This document shows, in pieces, positions 37,058 through 46,700 of a stretch of DNA of 64,000 nucleotides (position 1 is the first letter of the stretch; the number at the start of each line of letters is the position of its first letter). Position numbers and translations under genes: made by a program. The stretch is taken from NCBI RefSeq assembly GCF_017301735.1, contig NZ_CP071090.1, forward strand, positions 4,950,001-5,014,000, read 5' to 3'. Origin of the DNA: Pyxidicoccus parkwaysis. GTDB taxonomy: Bacteria > Myxococcota > Myxococcia > Myxococcales > Myxococcaceae. Below the pieces are notes generated by a model. It was not told the origin of the DNA. It ran no database searches and worked only from the letters and a program-made list of their open reading frames with translations.

Positions 37058-39355
37058 ATGGCCAAGGCGAATACGCTCACCGACAACTTCAGCGACAATA
37101 CAACGGACACGAGCAAGTGGTTCCCTTATGGAAATGTCTCGGAGGTCAATCAGCGGCTGGAGGTCCGGCCGCAGCCGAACACGGTCGATGACTACGCCGG
37201 TTACGAGTCCACCGCCCTGTATGATTTGACCGGTTCCTCGGTCCAGGTCGAAGTCGCCCGAGCGCTGAATGCCCTGGTCGACGAGTCCACGTATCTGATC
37301 GCGAAGGTCGACAGCAACAATCATGTGGCCGTCACCGTGGAGGTAGGCCAACTGGTCTGCTACCAGCAGGTCGCGGGCACCTATACGCCCCTCGCGAGCG
37401 TGCCGTACGAGCCGGCCCTCCATCGCTGGTGGAGGCTGAGGGAGCTCAGCGGTGTGACGTGGTGGGAAACGTCACCGGACGGAAAGCGCTGGACTCCCCT
37501 CTTCAACAAACCCAACCCGGTGAACCTGTCTTCTGTCCGTTTGGGTATCGGAGCGGGCACGGACGTGTCGTACCCATCGCCGGGCGTGGCCATCTTCGAC
37601 TCGTTCAATACCCCGGATGCCGGCCTGTCCCGCCGCGTCGAGGAGCGTCGGCTGTCGGCGAAAGCGGTGCGTGAGCAGGCCGCGGAGCTCGCGGCGGAGC
37701 GCTTCCACCCCGAGCACTTCAACAACAACGACGAGGTGAACTACCCGGACCGGCCCTTCATCGGCAACTACTCCAAGTCCCTCAAGCACGACGCGCTCGG
37801 CGACCCGGATCCCATCTCCTACGGCACCCTGCTGCGTGCCTTGCAGAGCCGCGACCCCGCTGACTTCGAGGAGATCGTCCTCGCCTCCAGCACGCCCAAG
37901 AAGCTCACCAACCCCCAGTCAGGCTTGGCCTTCGACCTGGAGGGCCCTGACGCCCAGGCGGTGACTCAGCCGCCCGCGCCCCGCTTCGACAGCGCGCAGA
38001 CGGCGGCGGAGATGGGCGAGCTGTACTGGATGGCGCTGGCGCGTGACGTGCCCTTCATCAACTACGCCACCGATGCGGGCACCGCCGGCACCGACCTCAA
38101 CCGCGCCATCAGCTCGCTCAACAGCGAGTTCCCCCTGTTCTGTGGCACCAGGCCCGTCACCGCGCAGAACCTCTTCCGCGGCATCTACCCGGGCGATCAG
38201 GTGGGACCGTACGTCTCCCAGTTCCTGCTCAAGGGAAACATCGACCCGCGCAAGCCGGACGGCCAGGGGCGTGACGCGGACGAGGGCCTCGTCACCTTCG
38301 GCACGCAGGTCATCGACCAGCGGCAGTGGACGGTGAAGGGCTACCCAGAAGTGGGAGCCGCGGCCGACTACCTGGTGGCCTTCGCGGACTGGCTGGCGGT
38401 GCAGAACGGGCGAGATGACCGGGGCAATGACAAGTTCGACACGACGAAGAAGCGCTTCATCCGCAACCTGCGGGACGGCGCCAACTACGTGCACTTCGAC
38501 CAGGTGGTGAATGCCTGGTGGACGGCGGCCTTCTACCTGCTGTCCGAGCCGGTGGGGAACCAGCAGCTGGGCAACGCGGCCGGCACGGGCCGGCCCCAGG
38601 TGGACCTGGAGTTCGCCAAGAACGTGGGCAACCCGTACGACCCGCCGGGCACGGCGAACGACTCGCGCACACAGGTGGGGTTCAACACCTTCGGCCCCAT
38701 CCACCTCTTGCAAGCGCTCATCGAGGTGTCGGGCCGGGCAGGCCGGGCGGTGTGGTGGCAGAAGTGGGGTGTGCACCGCCGGCTGCGTCCGGAGGAGTAC
38801 GGCGGGCGCGTGGACAATCAGCTCAACAACCGCCGCACCTACCCGCTGCACGCGTCCATCACCACGTCGCTTTCCACCGGCGGGCTGTCGCCCTACTTCA
38901 CCGAGCGCTACGGCTCCTACCTGCTGCCGCAGGCATTCCCGGAGGGAGCGCCCACGCACCCGGCCTACGGCGCGGGCCACGCCACCATCTCCGGAGCGTG
39001 CGCCACCATCCTCAAGGCGTTCTTCGACGAGAACGCGCTCATCGAGAACCCGGTGGTGGCCAGCGCGGATGGCCTGTCGCTGGTGGCGTACTCGGGCACG
39101 GGGGCCACGAGTCTCACGGTGGGTGGAGAGCTGAACAAGCTCGCGAGCAACATCGCGCTGTTCCGCAACGCGGGCGGCGTGCATTGGCGCAGCGACTACA
39201 CGGAGTCACTGCCGCTGGGTGAGTCGGTGGCAATCGGGCTGTTGCAGGAGATGAGCCTGACCTTCAACGAGGACGACGCCTTCTTCCAGTTCACGAAGTT
39301 CGACGGGACGAAGGTTCGAATCGTCCGGGGAAAGGTGGAGCCCGTCGCTCCGTAG
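37058..39355 (+). CDS. Vanadium-dependent haloperoxidase-like enzyme with N-terminal lectin-like domain
   Basis: A 765-aa protein. Residues about 8-190 form a beta-sandwich resembling DUF1349/laminin-G-like domains (DNFSDNTTDTSKWFPYG, RWWRLRELSG, VAIFDSFN). The C-terminal ~550 residues are a PAP2-fold vanadium haloperoxidase or related phosphatase: KWGVHRRLRPEEYGG carries the Lys and Arg-Pro pair, APTHPAYGAGHATISG the Ser/His-like loop, and NAGGVHWRSDYTESLPLG the Arg/His/Asp end. No signal peptide is visible at MAKANTLTDN. The start at 37058 has GAGG before it; an ATG at 37046 is also in frame. Probably oxidises halide or transfers phosphate. Confidence 0.83.
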   Translation: MAKANTLTDNFSDNTTDTSKWFPYGNVSEVNQRLEVRPQPNTVDDYAGYESTALYDLTGSSVQVEVARALNALVDESTYLIAKVDSNNHVAVTVEVGQLVCYQQVAGTYTPLASVPYEPALHRWWRLRELSGVTWWETSPDGKRWTPLFNKPNPVNLSSVRLGIGAGTDVSYPSPGVAIFDSFNTPDAGLSRRVEERRLSAKAVREQAAELAAERFHPEHFNNNDEVNYPDRPFIGNYSKSLKHDALGDPDPISYGTLLRALQSRDPADFEEIVLASSTPKKLTNPQSGLAFDLEGPDAQAVTQPPAPRFDSAQTAAEMGELYWMALARDVPFINYATDAGTAGTDLNRAISSLNSEFPLFCGTRPVTAQNLFRGIYPGDQVGPYVSQFLLKGNIDPRKPDGQGRDADEGLVTFGTQVIDQRQWTVKGYPEVGAAADYLVAFADWLAVQNGRDDRGNDKFDTTKKRFIRNLRDGANYVHFDQVVNAWWTAAFYLLSEPVGNQQLGNAAGTGRPQVDLEFAKNVGNPYDPPGTANDSRTQVGFNTFGPIHLLQALIEVSGRAGRAVWWQKWGVHRRLRPEEYGGRVDNQLNNRRTYPLHASITTSLSTGGLSPYFTERYGSYLLPQAFPEGAPTHPAYGAGHATISGACATILKAFFDENALIENPVVASADGLSLVAYSGTGATSLTVGGELNKLASNIALFRNAGGVHWRSDYTESLPLGESVAIGLLQEMSLTFNEDDAFFQFTKFDGTKVRIVRGKVEPVAP

Positions 39356-39465
39356 CGCGGTCTGAAGACTCCTGCCCGACAGCAACGGAGTCGCCCGGCT
39401 CGCGTGGAGCCCGCGCGGGCCGGGCGGCTGCGGTAGACCGCGTTCGCCTCGAAGGGGCGACGCCA

Positions 39466-41011
39466 TTGTCCACCTGCTGGATGACGTTGGAGTCCGACTA
39501 CCTCCCGAGTAGCCTCCTCATGCGGCGCGGTGCGCACCGCCTCACGAGGGACTTCATGGCGTCTGACGTCTTCAATCCCGCTCGCCTGCTCCCAGGAATG
39601 CTCATCGGCCCGTGGCGTCTGCTGGAGCTGCGCGGCAGGGGCTCCTTCGGCATCGTCTTCCGCGCCGTCCACGCGCTGCAGCACGACGCAGAAGCCGTGG
39701 CCCTCAAGCTGGCCGTCAACCTGTGGGATGCTCGCTTCGCGCGTGAGGCCGAGTTGCTCTCCCGCATCCACCACCCCGCCGTCCCTCGCCTGCTGGACCA
39801 TGGCCACTGGCAGCCCCGGCAGACGCTGTCCTTCCCCTGGCTCGTCATGGAGTGGATAGAGGGCCTGCCTCTCTACGAATGGGCCTACGCTCAACGCCCC
39901 TCTTCACGGCAGGTGCTTCAGCTTCTGGCCCGCCTCGCCCGTGCTCTCGACGCCACCCATTCGGCGGGCGGCCTCCACCGCGATGTGAAGGGCGAAAACA
40001 TCCTCGTCCGACTCTCGGACGCTCAGCCCTTCCTCACGGACTTCGGCTCCGGGCACTTCCTGGGGGCAGCCACGCTCACCGCGCCGGCCTTTCCTCCTGG
40101 CACCCTCGCCTACCGCTCCCCCGAGGCGTGGCGCTTCATCCCCCGCTCCGGCAAGATTCCCGCTGTCCCCTATTCACCCAGGTCCGCGGATGACCTCTTC
40201 GCCCTGGGGGTCACCGCCTATCGCCTCATCACCGGGAAGTACCCACCGGTGCCCAACCCGGAGAATGAGGAGGCCTGGCTCTGGCTCCCCGAGGAGCACG
40301 CGCGCTGGACGGCGCGAGTCTGCAACGCTCGCTGCATTCCGGAGCTGAGCGCGCTGGTGTCCCGGATGCTCTCGCTCCGCCCCGATGCACGAGGCAGCGT
40401 GCGGGAGATGGCGGAAGCGCTGGAGCAGGCCGCGCGCAGGGCGGGACGTGAAGCGGATGTGCCGCTCTTCACGGGAGAAGAGCCTCGGCCCGCGGGCCTC
40501 TTTCCCCGCCCCCAGCACGTCACGGTGCAGCGCCCTCCCCGCCCGCCCAGGTTGCCCTGGCTCGCGGCCGCTGGCCTCGGAGGCGCACTGGCGCTGAGCG
40601 CCGCGGGGTTGCTGAGTGTGAGTCGCTCCGAGGAGCCAGCAACACCCCAACTCGCTGAGCAGGAAGAGTCGAAGGACGGCGGCACCGTGGCCGTCGGCGA
40701 CTCTGCGCTGACAGCGCGGGTGGAGCCCGAGCGAGCCCCCTCCGAGTGGTCACCCATCGCGGTTGAGCTGCCACCGAAACCCCTCCCAGGGCAGCAGCGC
40801 TCGGACAGCAGTGGCCGCTGTCCCGGCAAGCTGCAGGTCGCAATCAATGGCGGTTGCTGGCGGAAGCTACCCGTGGACCTGAAGGACTGTGATGCGGCGG
40901 ATAGCTTTGAATACAGGGGCGCGTGCTACCTCCCCGTCCTGGCTCGGGAACGCCCTGCAACCTCGGGCCCCGCGGAGCGAGACGACAGTCCATAACCATC
41001 CGCGCCAGAGC
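39466..41011 (+). repeat. Direct repeat, kinase duplication, copy 2
   Basis: Partner of 18539-20089, same orientation, about 20.9 kb apart. Similarity covers a short upstream noncoding stretch, the whole kinase gene and about 20 bases after its stop, then ends. Confidence 0.75.
39556..40995 (+). CDS. Membrane-anchored Ser/Thr protein kinase, copy 2
   Basis: A 479-aa kinase, the same length as copy 1 and very similar along its whole length, including the extracytoplasmic four-Cys end (GRCPGK, NGGCW, KDCDAADSFEY, YRGACY). Catalytic motifs are intact: GRGSFGIV, VALKLAV, HRDVKGEN, DFGSG. Differences cluster in the loop just after the glycine loop (HALQHDAEA against PDEAPEADA) and in the last 80 residues, which suggests different inputs or targets. 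GAGG precedes ATG 39556, matching copy 1. It follows the haloperoxidase by 200 bases and is convergent with the ADOP permease. Confidence 0.87.
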   Translation: MASDVFNPARLLPGMLIGPWRLLELRGRGSFGIVFRAVHALQHDAEAVALKLAVNLWDARFAREAELLSRIHHPAVPRLLDHGHWQPRQTLSFPWLVMEWIEGLPLYEWAYAQRPSSRQVLQLLARLARALDATHSAGGLHRDVKGENILVRLSDAQPFLTDFGSGHFLGAATLTAPAFPPGTLAYRSPEAWRFIPRSGKIPAVPYSPRSADDLFALGVTAYRLITGKYPPVPNPENEEAWLWLPEEHARWTARVCNARCIPELSALVSRMLSLRPDARGSVREMAEALEQAARRAGREADVPLFTGEEPRPAGLFPRPQHVTVQRPPRPPRLPWLAAAGLGGALALSAAGLLSVSRSEEPATPQLAEQEESKDGGTVAVGDSALTARVEPERAPSEWSPIAVELPPKPLPGQQRSDSSGRCPGKLQVAINGGCWRKLPVDLKDCDAADSFEYRGACYLPVLARERPATSGPAERDDSP

Positions 41012-41045
41012 CCTGCGACCTCGGCGCCCTGGGGCACGGAGCGGA

Positions 41046-43469
41046 CTACTCGTGCCGGAGCGCGATGATGGGGTCGATGCGAGTCGCCCGGTATGCGGGC
41101 AGGAGGCTCGCCAGGATGGCCACGCCCCCCAGCACCGCCACCACGCCCACGTAGGTGAGCGGGTCCGTGCGCTCCACGCCATAGAGCAGGCTGCCCAGCA
41201 TCCGGCTCGCGACGAAGGCCAGGCCCACGCCCAGCATCAATCCCGTGCCCGTCAGCCGCACGTACTGGCTCAGCACCAGTCCCACCACCTGCTGCCGGTC
41301 CGCGCCCAGGGCCATGCGGATGCCCAGCTCGCGGGTGCGATGCGTCACCGCGTGCGTGACGACGCCGTAGATGCCGAGCGCCGCCAGCAGGAGCGCCACC
41401 CCGGCGAACACGCCCACCAGCAGCATGTAGAAGCGCGGCTGGGCCACGGCGTTGCTGACGACGGCCTCCATGTCGCGCACGTTGGCCACCGGCACATCCC
41501 TGTCCAGGGCATGCACCTCATCGCGCACCCGCGACGCCAGCGAGAGCGGCTCGCCCTCCGTCAGCACCACCAGCCGCATCATGTTGGGGCGCGCCTCGGG
41601 AAAGGGGGCGTAGACCTCCGGAGAAGGCTCCTTGGCGATGCCGTCGTGGCGCACGCTACCCACCACTCCCACCACCTGCCCCCCGAGGAGTCCATTGCCG
41701 AAGTTGGCGCCGATTTCGACGGTGCGGCCGATGGGGTCTTCCCCCGGCCACAAGCGCCGGGCCGCCTCTTCGTTGACGAGTACGACGCGCGAGCCCTTCT
41801 CCATGCCATCCCGGTCCGTGAAGAGCCTGCCGCGCACGAGCGGGATTCGCAGCGTCTCCAGGACGCCCGGAGTGATGACGCGCACCTCCGCGATGTCCTC
41901 GTGGCCCGGCTCGGGCGGAGGCCTGGACAGGTCCCGTATCGTCGAGTCCACGGAGCCGCCGGCCAGGGGCAACTGGAAGGCCGCGCCTGCCTGCTTCACG
42001 CCAGGCAGGCCCCGCACCCGCTCCAGCAGCGTGTCATAGAAGGTCTGCACCGCCGGACTGGCCCAGGGATACGTCGACTCCGGCAGCGCCAGGTCGAGCG
42101 CCAGCACGTGGTCCGCCTTGAAGCCCGGGTCCACCTGCTGGAGCCGGAGGAAGCTCTTCATCAGCAGCCCCGCGCCCACCAGCAGCACCACTGCCAGCGC
42201 TGTCTCGGTGACGATGAGCAGGTGGCGCGTCCGGTGGCCCCTGCCGCCGCCACCCTTGCCGCTCTCGCGGAGGACCCGCTGGAGCTCCACGCGCGACGTC
42301 TGCAGCGCCGGGACGAGGCCGAAGAGGAAGGAGGTCGCCAGCCCGAGGATGAAGGTGAAGGCGAGCACCCCGCCATCGAGGGACACCTCCGCCAGCCGGG
42401 GGATGTCGCGAGGCCCCAGCGCCACCAGGAGGTCCAACCCCCAGGCCGCCAGCAGCAGTCCGCCACCGGCGCCCAACAGCGCCAGCACCAGACTCTCCAT
42501 CAGCAACTGGCGGATGATGCGGCCCCGGCTGGCCCCCAGAGCCAGGCGCACGGAGATCTCCCCCTCGCGGCTCACGGAGCGCGCCAGCAGGAGGTTGGAG
42601 AGATTGGCGCAGGCGATGAGGAGCACCACGCCCACCGCGCCCAGCAACATGAGGAGCGCCGGCTCCACGTTCCCCACCAGCTCCTCGTGCAGCGGCTTCA
42701 GGTGGGTCGTCACGCCGGTGTTGTATTGGGGGAACTGCTCCTGCAGGCGCTTCGACAGGGCGAGCAGGTCCGCTCCCGCCTGCTCCAGCGTGACGCCCGG
42801 CTTCAGGCGTCCATAGGCGCTCAGGAAGTGGGCGCCACGGTTGGTCGGGTCGATGTTCGACCCCTCCCAGGTGAGCGGAATCCAGAGCTGCGCCTGGTCG
42901 GGGAAGACGAAGCCGGGCCGCGCCACGCCCACCACGGTGTACGGCTCGCCGTTCACGGTGAGGGTGCGCCCGACGATGCCCGCATCGCCGCCGTAGCGGC
43001 GCTTCCACAGCGAGTGACCCAGCACCACCACCTTGCTCTTGCCGGGCTGGTCCTCGTCCGCCTGGAACCCCCGGCCGAGGAGGGGCTGCACGCCCATGAC
43101 GTGGAAGAACCCCGCCGTCACCTGCGCGCCCTGCAGCCGCTCGGGGGCTCCTTCCGGGCCCGTGAGGCTGATGTCGGTGCCATCCACGCCCGTCATTCCA
43201 CTGAAGGAATGGTTCTGCGCCTGCATGTCGAGATAGTCGACCCCCGAGGACGGCATGGTGTCGCCGCGCGAGGCTTCGTGGAACACGCGAACCAGGGCGT
43301 CCGCGTCGGCCATGGGCAGGGCCCGGAGCAGCACCGCGTTCACCACGCTGAAGATGGCGGTGTTCGCTCCCAGTCCCAGCGACAGGGTGAGGACCGCGAC
43401 ACACAGGAACCCCGGGCTCTTGCGAAGCTTGCGGAAGGCCTGAAGGAGATCCTGCCCGACGGTGTCCAT
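41046..43469 (-). CDS. ADOP/MacB-type ABC permease
   Basis: An 807-aa membrane protein with the duplicated FtsX/MacB layout: one helix near residue 25, a large periplasmic MacB-PCD domain, three helices (about 300-410), a second MacB-PCD domain and three final helices. The N-terminal region DLLQAFRKLRKSPGFLCVAV and segments such as GFFHVMGVQPLLGRGF, SVRLALGASRGRIIRQLL and GIRMALGADRQQVVGLVL are typical of acidobacterial-duplicated-orphan-permease (ADOP) proteins. No ATPase gene is adjacent, as is usual for this class. GGAG precedes ATG 43469. It may export a peptide, macrolide or lipoprotein. Confidence 0.88.
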   Translation of the reverse strand: MDTVGQDLLQAFRKLRKSPGFLCVAVLTLSLGLGANTAIFSVVNAVLLRALPMADADALVRVFHEASRGDTMPSSGVDYLDMQAQNHSFSGMTGVDGTDISLTGPEGAPERLQGAQVTAGFFHVMGVQPLLGRGFQADEDQPGKSKVVVLGHSLWKRRYGGDAGIVGRTLTVNGEPYTVVGVARPGFVFPDQAQLWIPLTWEGSNIDPTNRGAHFLSAYGRLKPGVTLEQAGADLLALSKRLQEQFPQYNTGVTTHLKPLHEELVGNVEPALLMLLGAVGVVLLIACANLSNLLLARSVSREGEISVRLALGASRGRIIRQLLMESLVLALLGAGGGLLLAAWGLDLLVALGPRDIPRLAEVSLDGGVLAFTFILGLATSFLFGLVPALQTSRVELQRVLRESGKGGGGRGHRTRHLLIVTETALAVVLLVGAGLLMKSFLRLQQVDPGFKADHVLALDLALPESTYPWASPAVQTFYDTLLERVRGLPGVKQAGAAFQLPLAGGSVDSTIRDLSRPPPEPGHEDIAEVRVITPGVLETLRIPLVRGRLFTDRDGMEKGSRVVLVNEEAARRLWPGEDPIGRTVEIGANFGNGLLGGQVVGVVGSVRHDGIAKEPSPEVYAPFPEARPNMMRLVVLTEGEPLSLASRVRDEVHALDRDVPVANVRDMEAVVSNAVAQPRFYMLLVGVFAGVALLLAALGIYGVVTHAVTHRTRELGIRMALGADRQQVVGLVLSQYVRLTGTGLMLGVGLAFVASRMLGSLLYGVERTDPLTYVGVVAVLGGVAILASLLPAYRATRIDPIIALRHE

Positions 43470-43703
43470 GACGGCTCCAGGTGGAGGGAGCACCGCGGGT
43501 GCGGGCTCACCATGCGGTGCCTGCCATGAGCAAGTCGGATGCCACCCACTCCGGCCCCTGGAACGGCGCGGCCCGAGGGAAAGAGCCGGTGGACGGCGCC
43601 CCGGTATCGGTGTGCCTGACCGGACGTGGGAATGCCGGTCCCACTTCCGGAAGGACAGTCCCCGCGGCACCACGTGAGACCGGGCGGAGACGAACGGTAT
43701 CCT

Positions 43704-46700
43704 TCATGACATGGCGGCATCCGCGCGCTCGATCTGTCGATTGCCCGCGACGTCGAGCACATGAATCCGTCCGGACCGCTCTCCAGCAATGACGACCGAG
43801 CCGTCGCGAGAGATGTCGCACGACAGGACGGCGCTGACCCCGGTGAACGTCGAGAGGAGAGCGCCACTCGCCACATCCCACAGGCGCAGCGTCATGTCCT
43901 CTGACCCGGACACCGCCAATCGACCGTCCTCGGTGATGGCCACCGAGTAGACGGCGCCACGATGTCCACGCAGGACGCGAAGACACGTTCCCGTGTCGAG
44001 ATCCCATACCCGGATCATGCGCCCCTTCGAGCCTGAGATGCCGAAGCGGCCATTGCGGGTGATATCCAGAGCGCGGACGGTCATGGTGTGGCCGTGCAGC
44101 ATCCGTGGGGGCGTCGTCGCGCCCAGTTCCCACAGCCGCACCGCGTACCAGTCGTTCGCTGTCGCGGGCGTAGGGCCCTCCTCGACATCCGCGCCTTTCG
44201 AACGGCTACTCGGCGCGGAAAGTGCCCGTCTCGCTCCCGATGCAAACGCGATGTTGCCGACCAGCGCGATGGAACTACGCGGGTCCTCGCTCGGCGGCTC
44301 GCGGCGTGTGAGCTCCGCGCGCACGGCTGCGTAGAGTTCCCTATCGAAGAGGTCGGTACCGCGCCGGATGAATGGGCCCGCCAACGGCACCTGGACAAGG
44401 GTCTCCAACTCCACCGTGTGAGGGTCCTCGTCTTTGACGCTCAGAAACGCGCGGCGGCACTCATCATCGAGCCGTGCGGTGAACACCGCGGGACGATTCG
44501 GACCTGATGCCGCGGCAGGTCGCGTGAGGTCCCAGAGCACCACGTCGTGCTCGTAATCGCAGCTCGCGGCAAGGGCCCCGTCCGGTGCGATTGCGACGCA
44601 TGAAAACCGGTGCGGATGAGCGTTTGTGTAGGCCGCTGTTGCCTCGGCCCCCGTTGCCCGCACGCCGAGTCGTTCACCCGACGGGTCGAGCAGCAGCGCA
44701 TGGCTGCCCGTCGGTGTCAGTGCCACGACGCCATCCGTCTGCCCGGGCCATCGCGGTGTTGCGACGGGCTCGCCGACGCTCCATGTCTGCAGCGGGCTTC
44801 CGAACACGAGCCGACGGCTGCTGTCGAATGCGACGACGCGTCCACCAAAACCGAGGCCTGAAGCAGACTCAACCCGCCCAGGCAATGCACCCATCAACGC
44901 CCCCGTCGGGAGCTGGCGACACTCCACGGCGGAATCCGTCACGCAGGCAAAACTCGTCCCATCGTCATTGACGGCCAGCGCGTAGACACCGCTGCCGTCC
45001 GGCTCTCGTAGGGTCGCGGATGCATCGTTGCCACCCACAGCGGCGACTCGGCCGTCGTCGAACCCCACGAGCATGCGGTCCCTTGCGGCGATAGGGACGA
45101 TGCTGGTCACACGGACCGTGATTGGGTAGGGCACCGAGCTCGCGTCGGCGAGGTCATACACCTGGATCCCGCTCAGACCCGCAGCGGCGAGCCGTGCTCC
45201 TGGGAGAAACGACATCACGGTGACCCCGCCAGCATCAGCGGCATCGTTGAACGTGCGAAGCAGCCGATGCGCGGTGAGGTCCCAGACCTTGATTGTGCGG
45301 TCGTTGGCCGAATTGCCCGCCGTGGCGAGATAGAGACCATCGGCGGAAAACACCACTGAACGAGGAGTGCCACGGTGGCCGTCGGCTTCGCGCCCCCGGA
45401 ACGTGACCACGACCGAGTCCATTCTGGACAGGCTCGCGGTGCGCGGCCTGAGCCAGGCGGGATGCGCCCAGGCTCGCGCCGCATCCAGCAGCGGTCGCAT
45501 CTCCTCCTGCTCGCTCTCGTCGACCCGGGCAAGCAGTTGGGGCGCGAACTGCGACGGTTCGTGCGCCAGCAGATGCGCGACGCTTCTGCACACGGCAAGC
45601 AGCGTCGTGATGGAACGGTTTCCACTGGAAGAGACAGCCGCGCGATCGAGGTCGAGGATGACTGAAGACACACCCCGCTTCTCCATCTTGCGCAGCAGCC
45701 AGGAGAAGCTGACGAGAAGCCCCGCCCACTCGTCACTCCTATGGGCGCGCTCGAGGTGGTAGGCGAGGTGCTCGAACACGTACGGCTCGTCGCTGTTGGC
45801 CCAGTTGCCACCTGTCGGCGCGGCCAGGGCCGCAAGCAGGCGCTGCTGCACGGACGCCTCCTCCGCGCGAGCCAGGAGAAAATCCCGCACGAGGTCGTGG
45901 ACCAGGAAGGTGTCGCCTGCTCCGAACTGAATCAGCGATCTGTCCGCGAGGTCCTGCACGAGGTCGTCGATGACGATGGGAGCGAACTGCTCGTGCTCCC
46001 ACCACGTGTGAACCACGCGCACCGGTACCGCGGCATCTTCGGGAAACGCCGCGAGGTCGACGAATCGCGCCCGCGTGACTTCGCTGAGATCATCAAACCC
46101 GACCAACAACGCTCGCTCGATTGATTCGTGGGCGTAATCGGGCAACCGGTGCGCGATGCTCGACGGATCGGCCGACTTCAGCCTGGCGAGCGCCTGGTCC
46201 CATCGCGGCGGCGTGTCTGGCCTTCTTCGTCGCAGCATCGCGCCGATCATCGAAATGGCGAGCGGCAGCCTCCCGCATTCCTTCACGATCTCGGCGGCGA
46301 CATCCGGCAGCGCCTCTACCGGGAGTCCGACCCAGCCTGCCAGCAGCTTCAGCGACTCGTCCTCGTTCAGCTCATCGATGTGCACTTCATGGACGCCCGA
46401 CGAAGCGAACAAGCGGCGTTTCTGGCTCGTGATCAGAATGCGCACATCACGCGAAGCAGCCGTGTGGAGCGCTTCAACAATCTCCACGGACCACACGTCG
46501 TCGAGGACGAGCAGACAGCGCTTGTCGGCGAGGACGACGCTCAAGCGGACCTTGGCACTTGGGTCAGTCTCATAGCTTTGCGCATTCGAGTCGCCGAGCG
46601 TCGTACCGATGGCGCGCAGGGTTTCAAGCACATTGGGGCGTCGTCCGATGAGAAGCCAGAACACGCCGTCGGGAAATGACCGAAGGACATCAGGCGCGGT

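Noticed and set aside
40923-43529. 868-codon open frame opposite the ADOP permease
   Set aside because: His/Arg/Gln-rich composition without domains; an antisense shadow of a high-GC gene. Similar long shadows lie opposite mtgA, the lipoprotein at 32840, the TIR gene and pepA.
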